Under the pieces are notes generated by a model that was not told the DNA's origin, made no database searches, and worked only from the letters and a program-made list of their open reading frames with translations. A stretch of 64,000 nucleotides of DNA, from positions 226,338 to 290,337 of the forward strand of contig NMRB01000568.1 of assembly GCA_002633025.1 (NCBI GenBank). The letters run 5' to 3'. Below, one piece after another: positions 54,726 to 64,000 of this stretch. A program made the position numbers and the translations under genes. Each line of letters begins with the position of its first letter. Positions within the stretch are counted from its first letter, which is position 1. Origin of the DNA: Notospermus geniculatus. Taxonomy: Eukaryota; Nemertea; Pilidiophora; Heteronemertea; Lineidae.

Positions 54726-54840
54726 CCCTTATTCACAAACACTTCCATAACATGCAGCCGTATGGCTTAGAATACAGGGAAGGACAGAGAACCAGTCAAT
54801 TTATGGCACCACAGGTCCTACAAAGGTTTTGTGAATAAGG
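54726..54840. mobile_element. Foldback with CTTATTCACAAA ends
   Basis: Short arms CCTTATTCACAAAC and TTTTGTGAATAAGG. Abuts the preceding element. Confidence 0.6.
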
Positions 54841-57521
54841 TCACTAGTTATGTTCCATGCATTACTTCACCACACTGCCGCAGATGATTAGCCCCGAGTG
54901 ATGCGAGTCTGTGAACTGCATCATAACCAAAATTTTGACCATTTGGACGTGCGACATTCTGTCATGATTATGAACAAGCTCATGCTGATATGACGTGTCC
55001 GTGGACGAGTGCAATCTGCCACCATGCATCAAAGAGCGATAGTATTTTCACAATCCAGCAACTATTCACCAAATTGGTTGAGTTCTCAACTGATTAAAAT
55101 TTGACTGGGATAATAATAAATAATTTTCAGGTGTCTGTAGAACGTCAGGAATTTAGAAGTCGAGGAAGCACCTGGGTGCCAACCCAAGATATTTGACATC
55201 TTGGTCATGTCTCTCTTGTGGCTCCATCTTTAGGTCCATTTCACATCGAAACGTGTTCATCACATTTAGGCCAAAAACAGGCAGAAAAGAGGAATACTTT
55301 AACTCATCTACCCCAGAGTCCAGCACAGACGGCATATTCTGTCAAAATTTTCTCACATCCTATGATACGAATTGAATGAAATGGTCCATGGACCATGTGC
55401 TCACCTGTGTGAACGTACCAGAAGAACAAATGACAAACGTAAAATCGAAATGCTCCAGGCCGTGAGTTCCAGGGTCATGATTTACGGTCAAAATTTCAAG
55501 GTCAAAATATTCTAGCTTGAGAATTTATGACGTCGATTTTCCAAGACGGCTGCCTGGTAACCACTAATTGCATTCCAATTGGACAATAATTTGCTCTACA
55601 GTACACATAGATGATCACACCATGTTAGAATAGGGCCATAGCCATGAAACATGCCACTAAAATGGCTATATTTGGAACTTGAACTCTGTGACTGTAAAAA
55701 GTAGATCAAATCAAAAACNTTAATGGAAAATACCTTAGCCATGACGTGCTATGCACGTCATACGCAGCGAAAGGGCTGCCATCTTGAAATGTCGAAGAAA
55801 ATCACGAAAAACACCACCGATTGGCAAAATCCTTTGTCAAAACCAATGAAAACGCAACGACTTCCGTGTTAACAGTCAAAACGGCAAACTGCGCATGCGC
55901 GCATTTTTCTATGGCAATGACCTAATTACGAATCTCATCTACAGAAAGACAATACAGATTCCTTTGTCAATTTCTTTGTTTTACACGGGGCCATTTTTGT
56001 GTGCTCCTTTTTGGATTATATGGAACGGATTATTCATATTCTATTCCTCGGAATTTCCAGTTCGTACAATAACGACTTGTCTCCATTTGACTTCGCTCTG
56101 ATGAAAACAGCCGACATGACGCTGGCAATTGTGACGTCACAAAGACCGAACGGCACGACTGGTTCTGTATACATTTAGAAATGCATTCGAACCGAGTACG
56201 GACGGCGAACGATTTAAGGCCTGGACAACCGAGCTGCTTCTTTTCGAATATGAAACCTGGATGTACATGTACAACACACTAAGTATGTAATCATACACTT
56301 ACAGGCATAGAGGTACAAAATAGAAATATGCCAGCAGTGTCGATTACGTCTCTTTGTAACAATCTTAGATATCCCGGAATATTGCGTCCTTCTTCATTTC
56401 GGAGCCTTGAAAGAAGAATCAAAATGCGGCAGATGTTTCTAATACATACTCATCCGACTAGCCACGATATAAGTCCAAACGTTTGTTTGAAAAAAATCTC
56501 GGCCGCGATGGATAGTCTCAGCAATGGAATTAAGTTCCTCTGTCTTAAAAAAATGTAAGAAGCTGGCACAAAGCATAATGCAATAAACAGTTTACCCTTA
56601 CCTTTTTCTCCTTAAGTGGTCAAGAGACGCATCAAGAATGGAGTGTAGACCAGAAGCTTTAGACAATACTTAGTAAGAGAAGGTCACAAAAAATTCAGAG
56701 TGGGGTTTTCAATATGCATTGCAGAAAACAAATCCGTCTGTCGGGAGGATACCATTTTGTGAAAGACACCAAATTCTCAGTCATGAATTTGTCATGCTCA
56801 TTTCTATTGACCTCCGAAATCAGGAAACCCTCACGCTTGATACCATTTGAAAGCCATTCGCCGTTTGAACGAGTGTTCCTCTAGGCAAAAAAGAATGCTT
56901 TTTTCTTACTTACCATTTGGCCTTTTACCTAGAAATTGATTAGAACACATATTATGATTGGTTGACTGATGTGATGTGATGGGACCAGGTAATCATGTAA
57001 GGTTAGGAGAAAATATCCGTCGACTCCCTTGTTTCCACTTTGGACATACAACACTGTACAGGCTGCCAAAAAAATACAAATGGTTCTTCTCAAAGTGGAA
57101 TAATTCCTTTTAAAAAATTTCTTTTCCAATGAAATAACATATGAAAACTAGAAGCGGTAAGATATTTTGTGGTGAAATCCCCGTTGGCATTGAAAAGACC
57201 CATTCGTTCCCTCACCACGTCACATGTGAAAGAGGCGGTCCCCTGATCTACGAATATTTAATGAACTGTCGCTTGAGGAGGTGCAGTATGTCCGGTAATT
57301 CTCGTGTCGAATTTGGCAGCCTATTTTCGCCGCCGAAATTGTTGGTAAAATACAACTTTTGAAAACATCTCGTCATGCGGCAGATTAGGCTAATATAAAT
57401 CCTGCAATGGAGGAGGATATCCATCACCCCTGTGGACATTCACAAGTTTTGTTGATTATTTTGTCGCGCTTTGAAGAAGAATTGAATGGCAGGACGATCA
57501 AGATAATTTTGATCAAGCATA
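54841..57521. other. No gene recognised
   Basis: AT-rich sequence with short, unsupported open frames. One unknown base at 55719. Presumed intronic or intergenic, upstream of the visible CLASP exons. Confidence 0.4.
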
Positions 57522-57699
57522 TGTGACCCATCACAGCAAAACTAGGCGCATGTCGCTCAGAAGGTGAGCCTCAACGAATGGAAGAAATAGATTCTATCAG
57601 ATTTCACAATAGACAGACAATATTGAAACTGACAAACATTTGGTCTCAACCTGCCAAGCTCAGAGCGACATGTGCCTACGTTTGCTATGACGGGTCACA
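57522..57699. mobile_element. Foldback with TGTGACCC ends, copy 2
   Basis: Ends TGTGACCCATCACAGCAAAA and TTTGCTATGACGGGTCACA. More diverged than copy 1. Confidence 0.82.
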
Positions 57700-58519
57700 T
57701 ATTATATGCGGATGTCAGGTCACACTGCGATTGCCTTCGCTGCGGCGGAACAGTCAGATTCAGGTGTCGCAAGCACGGTCAGGTCACAAAAACGAAAAAT
57801 GTGCACAATCGTCGTGGAACAGGCAGCATCTGCGCGCAGGTAATTGTAACCGTGTTCAGGTCACCTGCGACTACATCATCGCAAAGTTCTGGCAATCATG
57901 TGACTTGTGATCATGTGGCTTTTTCAAGATGGCAGCGCCCATGCAGGGTACGAAAACGCTCGCCACTGATTGGTTAACTAAAATAGACCAACTTTTGGAT
58001 AATCGCACGACGTCGCAACTGAAGTCAGGTCGACTGCGTCTGGATTACGCCCGTCGGGATCATGATTCGTCGTGGCGCAGAAGTTCAACATGTTGAACTC
58101 TTGCGATCTGTGATCTTTTTGGTCGACGACTGATTCCGATCGTCGCAAGTGAGACGCAACTGCAGTCACGTCACAGGGCTTTCATTAATTTCTGACGTCA
58201 GGGTGTCATTGACTTCCGCCATTTTTTCCCAATGCATCAGTGACTCCCATCCCTGGAGGCCAGTGCATCACCTGACTCCCTCATTTTGTGGTCAATGCCT
58301 TGTATAATATATTCACCACATTCTCAGTGTCGCCTCGTGACGATCAGTGACGTCACTTGGCTTTTCGCGGCGGAGCGCATTGGTCGGTTGTTTGTCAGGC
58401 TCCGTTTTTTCGAGGTAAATATCTTCGATTCCTCCGAGATGTTTCCCGATTTTGAGGAGGTTAATGAGAATTAGATTATTGAGGAAGGATTATGTGGAAT
58501 ATGGGAGGAAAATGTTTTG
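57700..58519. other. No gene recognised; TCGCA/GGTCGAC-rich repeat
   Basis: 57950-58170 shares GGTCGAC, GCAACT and GATCTGTGATCT-like words with 19200-19540. It looks like a degenerate transposon. Confidence 0.35.
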
Positions 58520-58800
58520 CCATCGAGGCGATGGCATCCGATTTTAATTGGAGAGGATCGTGTTATGGGAGAGCACTGAGAACACGTCAGGGACATGTAG
58601 GCCATGCCAGGGGCATGCGCAGGAATCACCATCGAGGCAATGGAAACATGTCAGGGACATGTATGGGCCATGCCAGGGGCATGAGCAGGAATTACCATCG
58701 AGGCGATGGAAAACATGTCAGGGACATGTAGGGGCCATGCCAGGGGCATGAGCAGAAATTACCATCGAGGCGATGGAAACATGTCGAGGCGATGGCATGA
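58520..58800. repeat. ~65-bp minisatellite
   Basis: Three full units starting at 58586, 58650 and 58717 (GTCAGGGACATGTA ... GCCATGCCAGGGGCATG ... CCATCGAGGCGATGGAAA), plus partial units on both sides. Each unit holds a small palindrome, CATGCCAGGGGCATG. Confidence 0.88.
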
Positions 58801-58968
58801 GGTTTTATTTGGGGAAGAAATGTTGCTGTGGAAAGGCACTGANTTATATCTGTTTCTACAAAAGAGTATCTTGTTTCGCAACGTTGGATTTTTGCACATA
58901 TAACCGCCCATAAAGGTTGACCTGACATCCGCATTTATCCAAAACCAAACATGCGGAAAATAACTTAC

Positions 58969-59569
58969 CAGTGTGTTCAATGTAGAATTTGGCGTCTTGT
59001 TCAGAAAGGATATACGGAAAGGCAGCAAAGTGAGCATAGTGAGCAGTTGTTGAATCTTTGGCGAATATCATTATAGGATCCACTTCGTAATCGCGTCGTG
59101 TCATTAGACCGGTGACGCCGCCACCCTTCCAGCATCCATCGAGGAACAGGTTCACCGCTTTCCCGCGGAAGTCAAAAGTAACTAGTACAAAGACCCACTG
59201 CTGTACTGGCGGTTTCCCGGGAATATTCATGCACCCTAAACCGGCTTTGTCTTGAAAACAGACCCAGTAGTGCTCACTGTTCCCAAAACTAACTGAATTC
59301 CATTTATTCGCCATGTGGAAAAAGACAGGCTGCGTGCTTTTTTTGTATGGTCTAATATATATGTACGTAACTACTGACATCTTTCTATATTTGAAGAAAT
59401 CAGGAACAGGTCGGTAGAATGCCCCTCCTTGACCTCCGTAGCTAACCGACAAAACTGTGCCGAAAACTGCTGATGATTTATAGGTTGCCCTTTCGCCGAC
59501 CCTTAAAATGTACACACATTGTCCAAAAGTATTGCAACATAGATTTGTCCTTAATTTCTCGGTAGTCAG
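58969..59569 (-). CDS. Partial gene: exon with LamG / concanavalin A-like fold
   Basis: An open frame of about 200 codons on the minus strand that ends at a good donor (CACTG/GTAAGT at 58968). It is closed upstream by a stop at 59570-59572. No ATG begins the homologous part, so it is probably an internal or first partial exon. Visible blocks are SVSYGGQGGAFYRPVPDFF, PVFFHMANKWNSVSFGNSEH, GKPPVQQWVFVLVTFDFRGK, AVNLFLDGCWKGG and FAAFPYILSEQDAKFYIEHT. The pattern W.FV.VTFD..G.A.NLFLDG followed by a final ILSEQDAKFY strand resembles the LamG_3/pentraxin-like jelly-roll (W-HVAVTYDG...LYVDG...LSDAEI). An acceptor such as CATCAGCAG near 59470 is possible. It reads in the same orientation as CLASP but is unrelated to it. 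It could be a nested or neighbouring gene, or an extracellular carbohydrate- or protein-binding module. The product name is not known. Confidence 0.55.
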
Positions 59570-59839
59570 TCATCAATTTTTGATTCCTAAATATGGATAT
59601 GGTACTTTGAGGTGTTATAAACTTGTTGGTTCGGAAAATTTTAAGGGAAAGTGAATCTGCCATGAAATTATCAGAATATCACAATATCACACATGCATTT
59701 GATATGTCGAAATTTTTGTAGTGCAAGACTACACCAGGCTTTTTACCAAATGAGGACAACGGAGTTCATTCACAAACTGTGAAAACAATTGTGCTGAAAA
59801 TGCCCATGGTTTTCGTGATATTTATAGAATATGAAATAG

Positions 59840-59960
59840 AAATCGGGTTTCTAAGGAGAAAGACATTGCTTCCTACCAGATTCGAACCCACGGACCCTCG
59901 CATGAGGCATCAATCGCCAGCACTAAGGGGCAGCACGCCTTAACCACTAGGCCAAATCCC
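59840..59960 (-). repeat. tRNA-derived SINE fragment, second type II head
   Basis: Minus strand: box A GCCTAGTGGTTAAGGCG (59936-59952) and box B GGGTTCGAATCT (59878-59889). Same family as 5586-5700. A truncated echo (TTTCTAAGGATTCGAACCCA) lies at 60118-60140. Confidence 0.6.
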
Positions 59961-60395
59961 CATCTTCAAAAAAGATGGTTCAATGGCCTATGTTGAACGA
60001 GGCGTCCATCAGTACCCTGCGAGTAGTCCAAACAATCTCCAAACCCAAACAGTTTTATGTTATGGGAGGGGGTCACATAAAGGGGATACAAGTGAAGAAT
60101 ATGAAATAGAAATCTGGTTTCTAAGGATTCGAACCCACGAATCTGTTATTTGATATGAAAACGAGCCAATTTTGTCAAAAATAGGGTTTATTAAAAGTAC
60201 AAAACTACATAGTGTGTGATATCTTGCTCAGTGACCTTTATCCTTTATTAGTCTAGGCCTACGTTTTGCACTTTCCTTAAAAACGCACATCGCACGGTCT
60301 GCAACTGAAGTGCAGTCGATTGACGCATGTAAACCTTGTTACGAAATCGACACCTCTTAGGCCCAGGGCCCGTATACATATAACTTTCTAACATA

Positions 60396-61025
60396 AGCCC
60401 TGGTTACACTACATAAAAACCCGCGTCGCACCCGGGCTTTTTCTGTTTACACCTGTTAAAAGCGCGGGTCTAATATACCAGGGGATGAATCCCCCGGTGC
60501 TAATTAGACTGGTACCCGATCCTAACTATTTTACATCGGGCTTTTGCATATGTTAGGACACCGGGCGTGCCTACCGCCTTCGTGCCTCTGATTGGTCGGT
60601 GCTGGCGCAGGTGGTAAGTATGTGAACTATTATGTTGATATATTTTCTATTTTTAACATGGAAAACCCCCGGCGTGATTGGTGAATTTCCTGGGTCAAAG
60701 GTCGGTCACCTTCTATCTGCATTCTGGTACGTCAGCCGTATTGAGAATTGAATAAATTTACATAATTTACATAAAATTTTCAAGTGACGTCACTGTCAGA
60801 ATTCCTCCACAAATGGCGGCCAAGACTGGTCCTACCATTCAAAAGCGACACCATCGGTAGGACCAGGTACTAGTCTAGGTGCTAATTAGCGCCCCCCCCC
60901 CCGAGTTCGAACGGTTTTTGGAGTGCTTAATTTACGTCTCCGTCACAAGATTTTAGTAGATGACGCGCGCCGGGTCTCAGGCGGGATTTTTCAGAGCCGG
61001 GTATGACGCGGGTCTCAAAAAAAAC
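60396..61025. mobile_element. Degenerate GGTTACACTACATA element
   Basis: Left part TAAGCCCTGGTTACACTACA then ACCCGCG..CACCCGGGC matches the terminus of 31744-31989. The right part has related CCGGGTATGACGCGGGT words. The interior includes a hairpin GGTCCTACC / GGTAGGACC and a C11 run at about 60892. Confidence 0.5.
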
Positions 61026-61713
61026 CAAAGCCCGATGATTTCTGTAAAGTGAAGAACTGTGATTTTTAAGTTTGTTTAGCTTTAAATTGTTCTTGAGGAG
61101 AGCGAAAACTCGCGCTTTGGCTGTACAGTGCTGCAGTATTTCATAAATTGGGGTTGAATTAGTTGCCTTGCCGTTATTTAGGGTGAATAATGTCATGTGT
61201 TGTACATATGATGTTGTTAATCCCTTCTGAATGCAGGGTATTGTGTTGAATGGGAGATGTTTACTCGATGAAATCCGGCCTTCAAGTAAATCATCCGCTA
61301 TGTTGCGATGCTGGTCTCATGACCAGTTTTCGGGAAACGTGATTTTGTCAGAGAAGATAGGCTATTTCAAGTGTGTTCTTCCGCCACGGTAAAAGGAATA
61401 ATATCGAAGTAAATAACCAAATATTTGGTCAAAGCATCAAAATTCATATATTATATGAATGCGAACGTTTAGAATGTAACAAACAAGAATAAATTAGACA
61501 ACTGCTAGATTTTAAAGAATTTATTAGTTTCATATGCACGCAGAGTGTGGAATAAGAAAAAGGAGTGATCTATTTTTACGTCATGGCCAATCTTGTCCAA
61601 AGAACGTGGCCGGTTTGGTCAGGGCCTAGTGCGTGCCAGCAAGGGGCGATGCTAAGAAGGCCTGATTTCTTCAAGTCAAAATGGCAAGTGCGACTTTCCG
61701 AGAAATATCCATG
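61026..61713. other. No gene recognised
   Basis: AT-rich, no repeat structure or open frame of note. Confidence 0.4.
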
Positions 61714-62019
61714 CACACTGAAAAACTTTTCTTCATCAAAATGACGAACTTAGGTTCGTTTTCATTACCACCAAACTGAGTATCTAAATTCGTCAAAATG
61801 ACAAGTCCAGGTTCGTCATTTTGACGAACATAAACAAGGGTTCGTCAAAATGACAAGTGCACGTTTGTCATTTTGATGAATCCTTGTTTATGTTCGTCAA
61901 GAGTTCGTCAAAATGACGTACCAGAACTTGTCATTTTGACGAATTTAATAGGTACTCAGTTTGGTGATGGAAAACGAACCAAAGTTCGTCATTTCGATGA
62001 AGAAAAGTTTTTCAGTGTG
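61714..62019. mobile_element. 306-bp foldback built of TTCGTCATTTTGACGAA units
   Basis: Outer ends CACACTGAAAAACTTTTCTT and AAGAAAAGTTTTTCAGTGTG. Inside, TTCGTCAAAATGAC and its complement occur about eight times, so the structure can fold at several scales. Confidence 0.88.
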
Positions 62020-62684
62020 GGATTGCGTAGTTCTGTAACACGAGTCGTCAGTGAGGTTGTGGTTATTCGTGACGTCAGAGCTTGACTAACGTATGCGTAA
62101 TGGCGTCACGGATGGATTCCGACGGTGACGTGGTTTGATAGGCGATCCGAGTCGGTCGTTATTTTTGAGTGAGAAACACCAATTTGGATGAGTTTAACGC
62201 GTTGAAACCTAATGCAGTGTGTTCGCAGCATCAAGGAAGCCTCGTCAGTGGGAAAGCCTTGTTCGGCTCGGCGGTTTCGGAGTGAATAGCGCCAAGGACG
62301 CAAAGTACGCCACCAAGGAAATACTAGTACTTTGCATCCTTGGCCTATTCAGAAATAGGACTTGGAACTAGTCGCTATTGTCTTAAGTGGATAACATCCA
62401 TCAGCGGTGGTCTCAAAGTAATTCAATGAGTATTTGCCTGACGTTTTCCGAGATCCAAAAACCAGCAAGAATTTGCAGTCTTCGATGGTTATCAGCATGC
62501 TCAACACAGCACTGGGTCCTCTCCTATGCTACTCGCTTGTTATGCAGGGCATTACTTCCAAACGACAAGCACGTGACAAGACACTACTCCGGTCTTTGTC
62601 CTTTGCGTGTACTGTCATAGTTTGTGCTTGAGGTATCCATGAGAGACAGAGGGGAAATCGAAATCCACATTGAATTTGGCCAAA

Positions 62685-63766
62685 TGGGTGACCCTAAATG
62701 TCACCCAGGACAAAACTGATATCCAAAAAAGAGCACAAAAACGGCACACAGTGTACAATAAATCGGAAAGTCATCTCCGAATATTTCGCAAATTTTCGAC
62801 CCCAATCGGGGTCTTCCTCAGGCGCTATGTAGAAGAGATCTCTTCTACATAGCGCCTGAGAAAGACCCTGATTGGGGTCGAAAATTTGCGAAATATTCGG
62901 AGACGACTTTCCGATTTATTGCAGGACAAAACTGGGTGACCCTAAACTCCCCCAGAACAAGGCTGGGTGACGTTTAGACCCTAAACGTCACCCAGTTTGA
63001 AAATCGCGCCATTTTAAAACCTGCATGAGAGGTACGTGGTACGCTATTCGTGTAGCTGAAAACGAATTCTGACATCTCCATCATGGGCGCTCCAAACATT
63101 CGTGTTCCTGAAGATGAATTGGGGCAGTTTTTGACCTCCCTTTCATCATACAGGGACGGAATGTCTATCTCGAAAGGTCGTGAGGTTAAGAAAAAACCTG
63201 GTTGAAATAATAAATTCGAGATATCAGCTACAGGACAAAGGTCAAAGGTCAAAGTTCCTCATTCGCTGAAGCGGTTTGCCAGGTTTAGCCACACGAACGG
63301 TGTGCCACTTACATCGGACGAAGGTTTTAAAATGGCGTGATTTTCAGCCTTGTTCTGGGGGACGTTTAGGGTCACCCAAGTTTGTCCTGGGCATCTTCAC
63401 TGAGTTCAGGTCAAGACTCGGCTTCTCCTCCCTTGACCTTCACGCAAGCAAACCACATTCCGTGTTCAACGGATTTCCCCTGTCCCCAAAATAGCAACCA
63501 ATCACGGCATGCTTGCACCGACCAACGTGCATGACGTGTTCCCGGTAATGACGTTGACCAATCAAAATTTGATAAAATGACATCATTGATATTTTTTTCT
63601 TCTGTGAACGACGAAGAAACGAGGCTTCTGATTGGGCGCACGAGAAAATCCCAAAGCGTTGAACACGGAATCTGGCTGCTTGCTGCAGAGTGTCGGAAGA
63701 GGTTAGCCGATTTCTACACGATGCATTATGCAGAATGGTCCTGGGTGACATTTAGGGTCAACCAGA
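62685..63766. mobile_element. Compound foldback with GGGTGACCCTAAA arms
   Basis: Outer arms GGTGACCCTAAATGTCACCC (62687) and GGGTGACATTTAGGGTCAAC (63745). Inner arms are near 62925-63030 and 63325-63391 (CCCCCAGAACAAGGCTG against CAGCCTTGTTCTGGGGG, and AATCGCGCCATTTTAAAACC against GGTTTTAAAATGGCG). At least three nested layers. Confidence 0.6.
62757..62920. repeat. 164-bp near-perfect palindrome
   Basis: AATAAATCGGAAAGTC at one end pairs with GACTTTCCGATTTATT at the other, with only a few mismatches over 82-bp arms and centre AGAGATCTCT. No spacer. Confidence 0.9.
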
Positions 63767-63820
63767 ACGACATTCACTCATTCGGCTTGAATTTGTACGA
63801 AGCAGCTGCCGACGATTACA

Positions 63821-63902
63821 CATCCTCCCATAGCAGGGCTTCGATCTCACTCCTCAAGTGGATGAAGAGGAGAGAGGTAGAAGCCCCTGCTGTGGCAGGA
63901 TG
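63821..63902. mobile_element. 82-bp foldback with 9-bp target duplication, second copy
   Basis: Ends CATCCTCCCATAGCAGG and CCTGCTGTGGCAGGATG, flanked by ACGATTACA and ACGATTATA (8 of 9 identical). Same family as 39002-39096; interior shares GATGAAGAGGAGMGAGGTA. Confidence 0.88.
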
Positions 63903-64000
63903 ACGATTATACAAAAGGAGACTTTAAAATTCCCGCTGTGCCCTGTACTTCACGCTGCATGAAAGATTCCTACCTTATATTTTTGTCATCGCCATCAAAC

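Noticed and set aside
57141-57362. Frame beginning MKTRSGKIF, reminiscent of retroelement proteins
   Set aside because: Only the first few residues are suggestive; nothing downstream supports a gag or polymerase domain.

Overview
This window is nuclear DNA from an animal, almost certainly a marine invertebrate and most plausibly a non-vertebrate deuterostome (hemichordate, echinoderm or cephalochordate). The exact species cannot be read from the sequence. The reasons are GT-AG introns of 0.1 to 16 kb, CpG that is not depleted, dense short foldback transposons, and two recognisable bilaterian genes. No bacterial, organellar or viral genes were recognised.

Layout. (1) 1-2092: foldback repeat and the presumed 5' flank of a homeobox gene. 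(2) 2093-22881, plus strand: Mnx (HB9) in three coding exons, with a 16.2-kb first intron that is rich in TAAT motifs and contains several foldback elements. (3) 20971-30170 and 31137-40115: the same ~9-kb segment twice, containing the last Mnx exon and its downstream flank. The copies differ by scattered substitutions and by clean transposon insertions with target-site duplications. Single-N joins lie on the copy edges, so two haplotypes placed in tandem by the assembler is the simplest reading. A real tandem duplication giving an alternative last exon is the other. A smaller ~1-kb duplication at 9803-11876 has the same signature. (4) 40564-50582, minus strand: twelve consecutive exons coding the C-terminal ~608 residues of CLASP, a TOG-domain microtubule plus-end protein. 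All splice phases agree and the stop codon is present. (5) 50583-64000: presumed upstream CLASP introns with a few candidate linker micro-exons, a separate exon-like open frame with a LamG/concanavalin-like fold on the minus strand (58969-59569), minisatellites and many more foldbacks. The N-terminal TOG exons of CLASP were not found here.

Mnx is a developmental transcription factor and CLASP a cytoskeletal protein. They converge tail to tail and nothing suggests joint function. Most of the rest is repeats. At least 25 foldback (MITE-like) elements can be drawn by eye, along with tRNA-derived SINEs, one 946-bp hAT-like element beside a CLASP splice site, and several tandem repeats. The two copies of the Mnx 3' region act as a natural before/after comparison that dates several of these insertions as recent.
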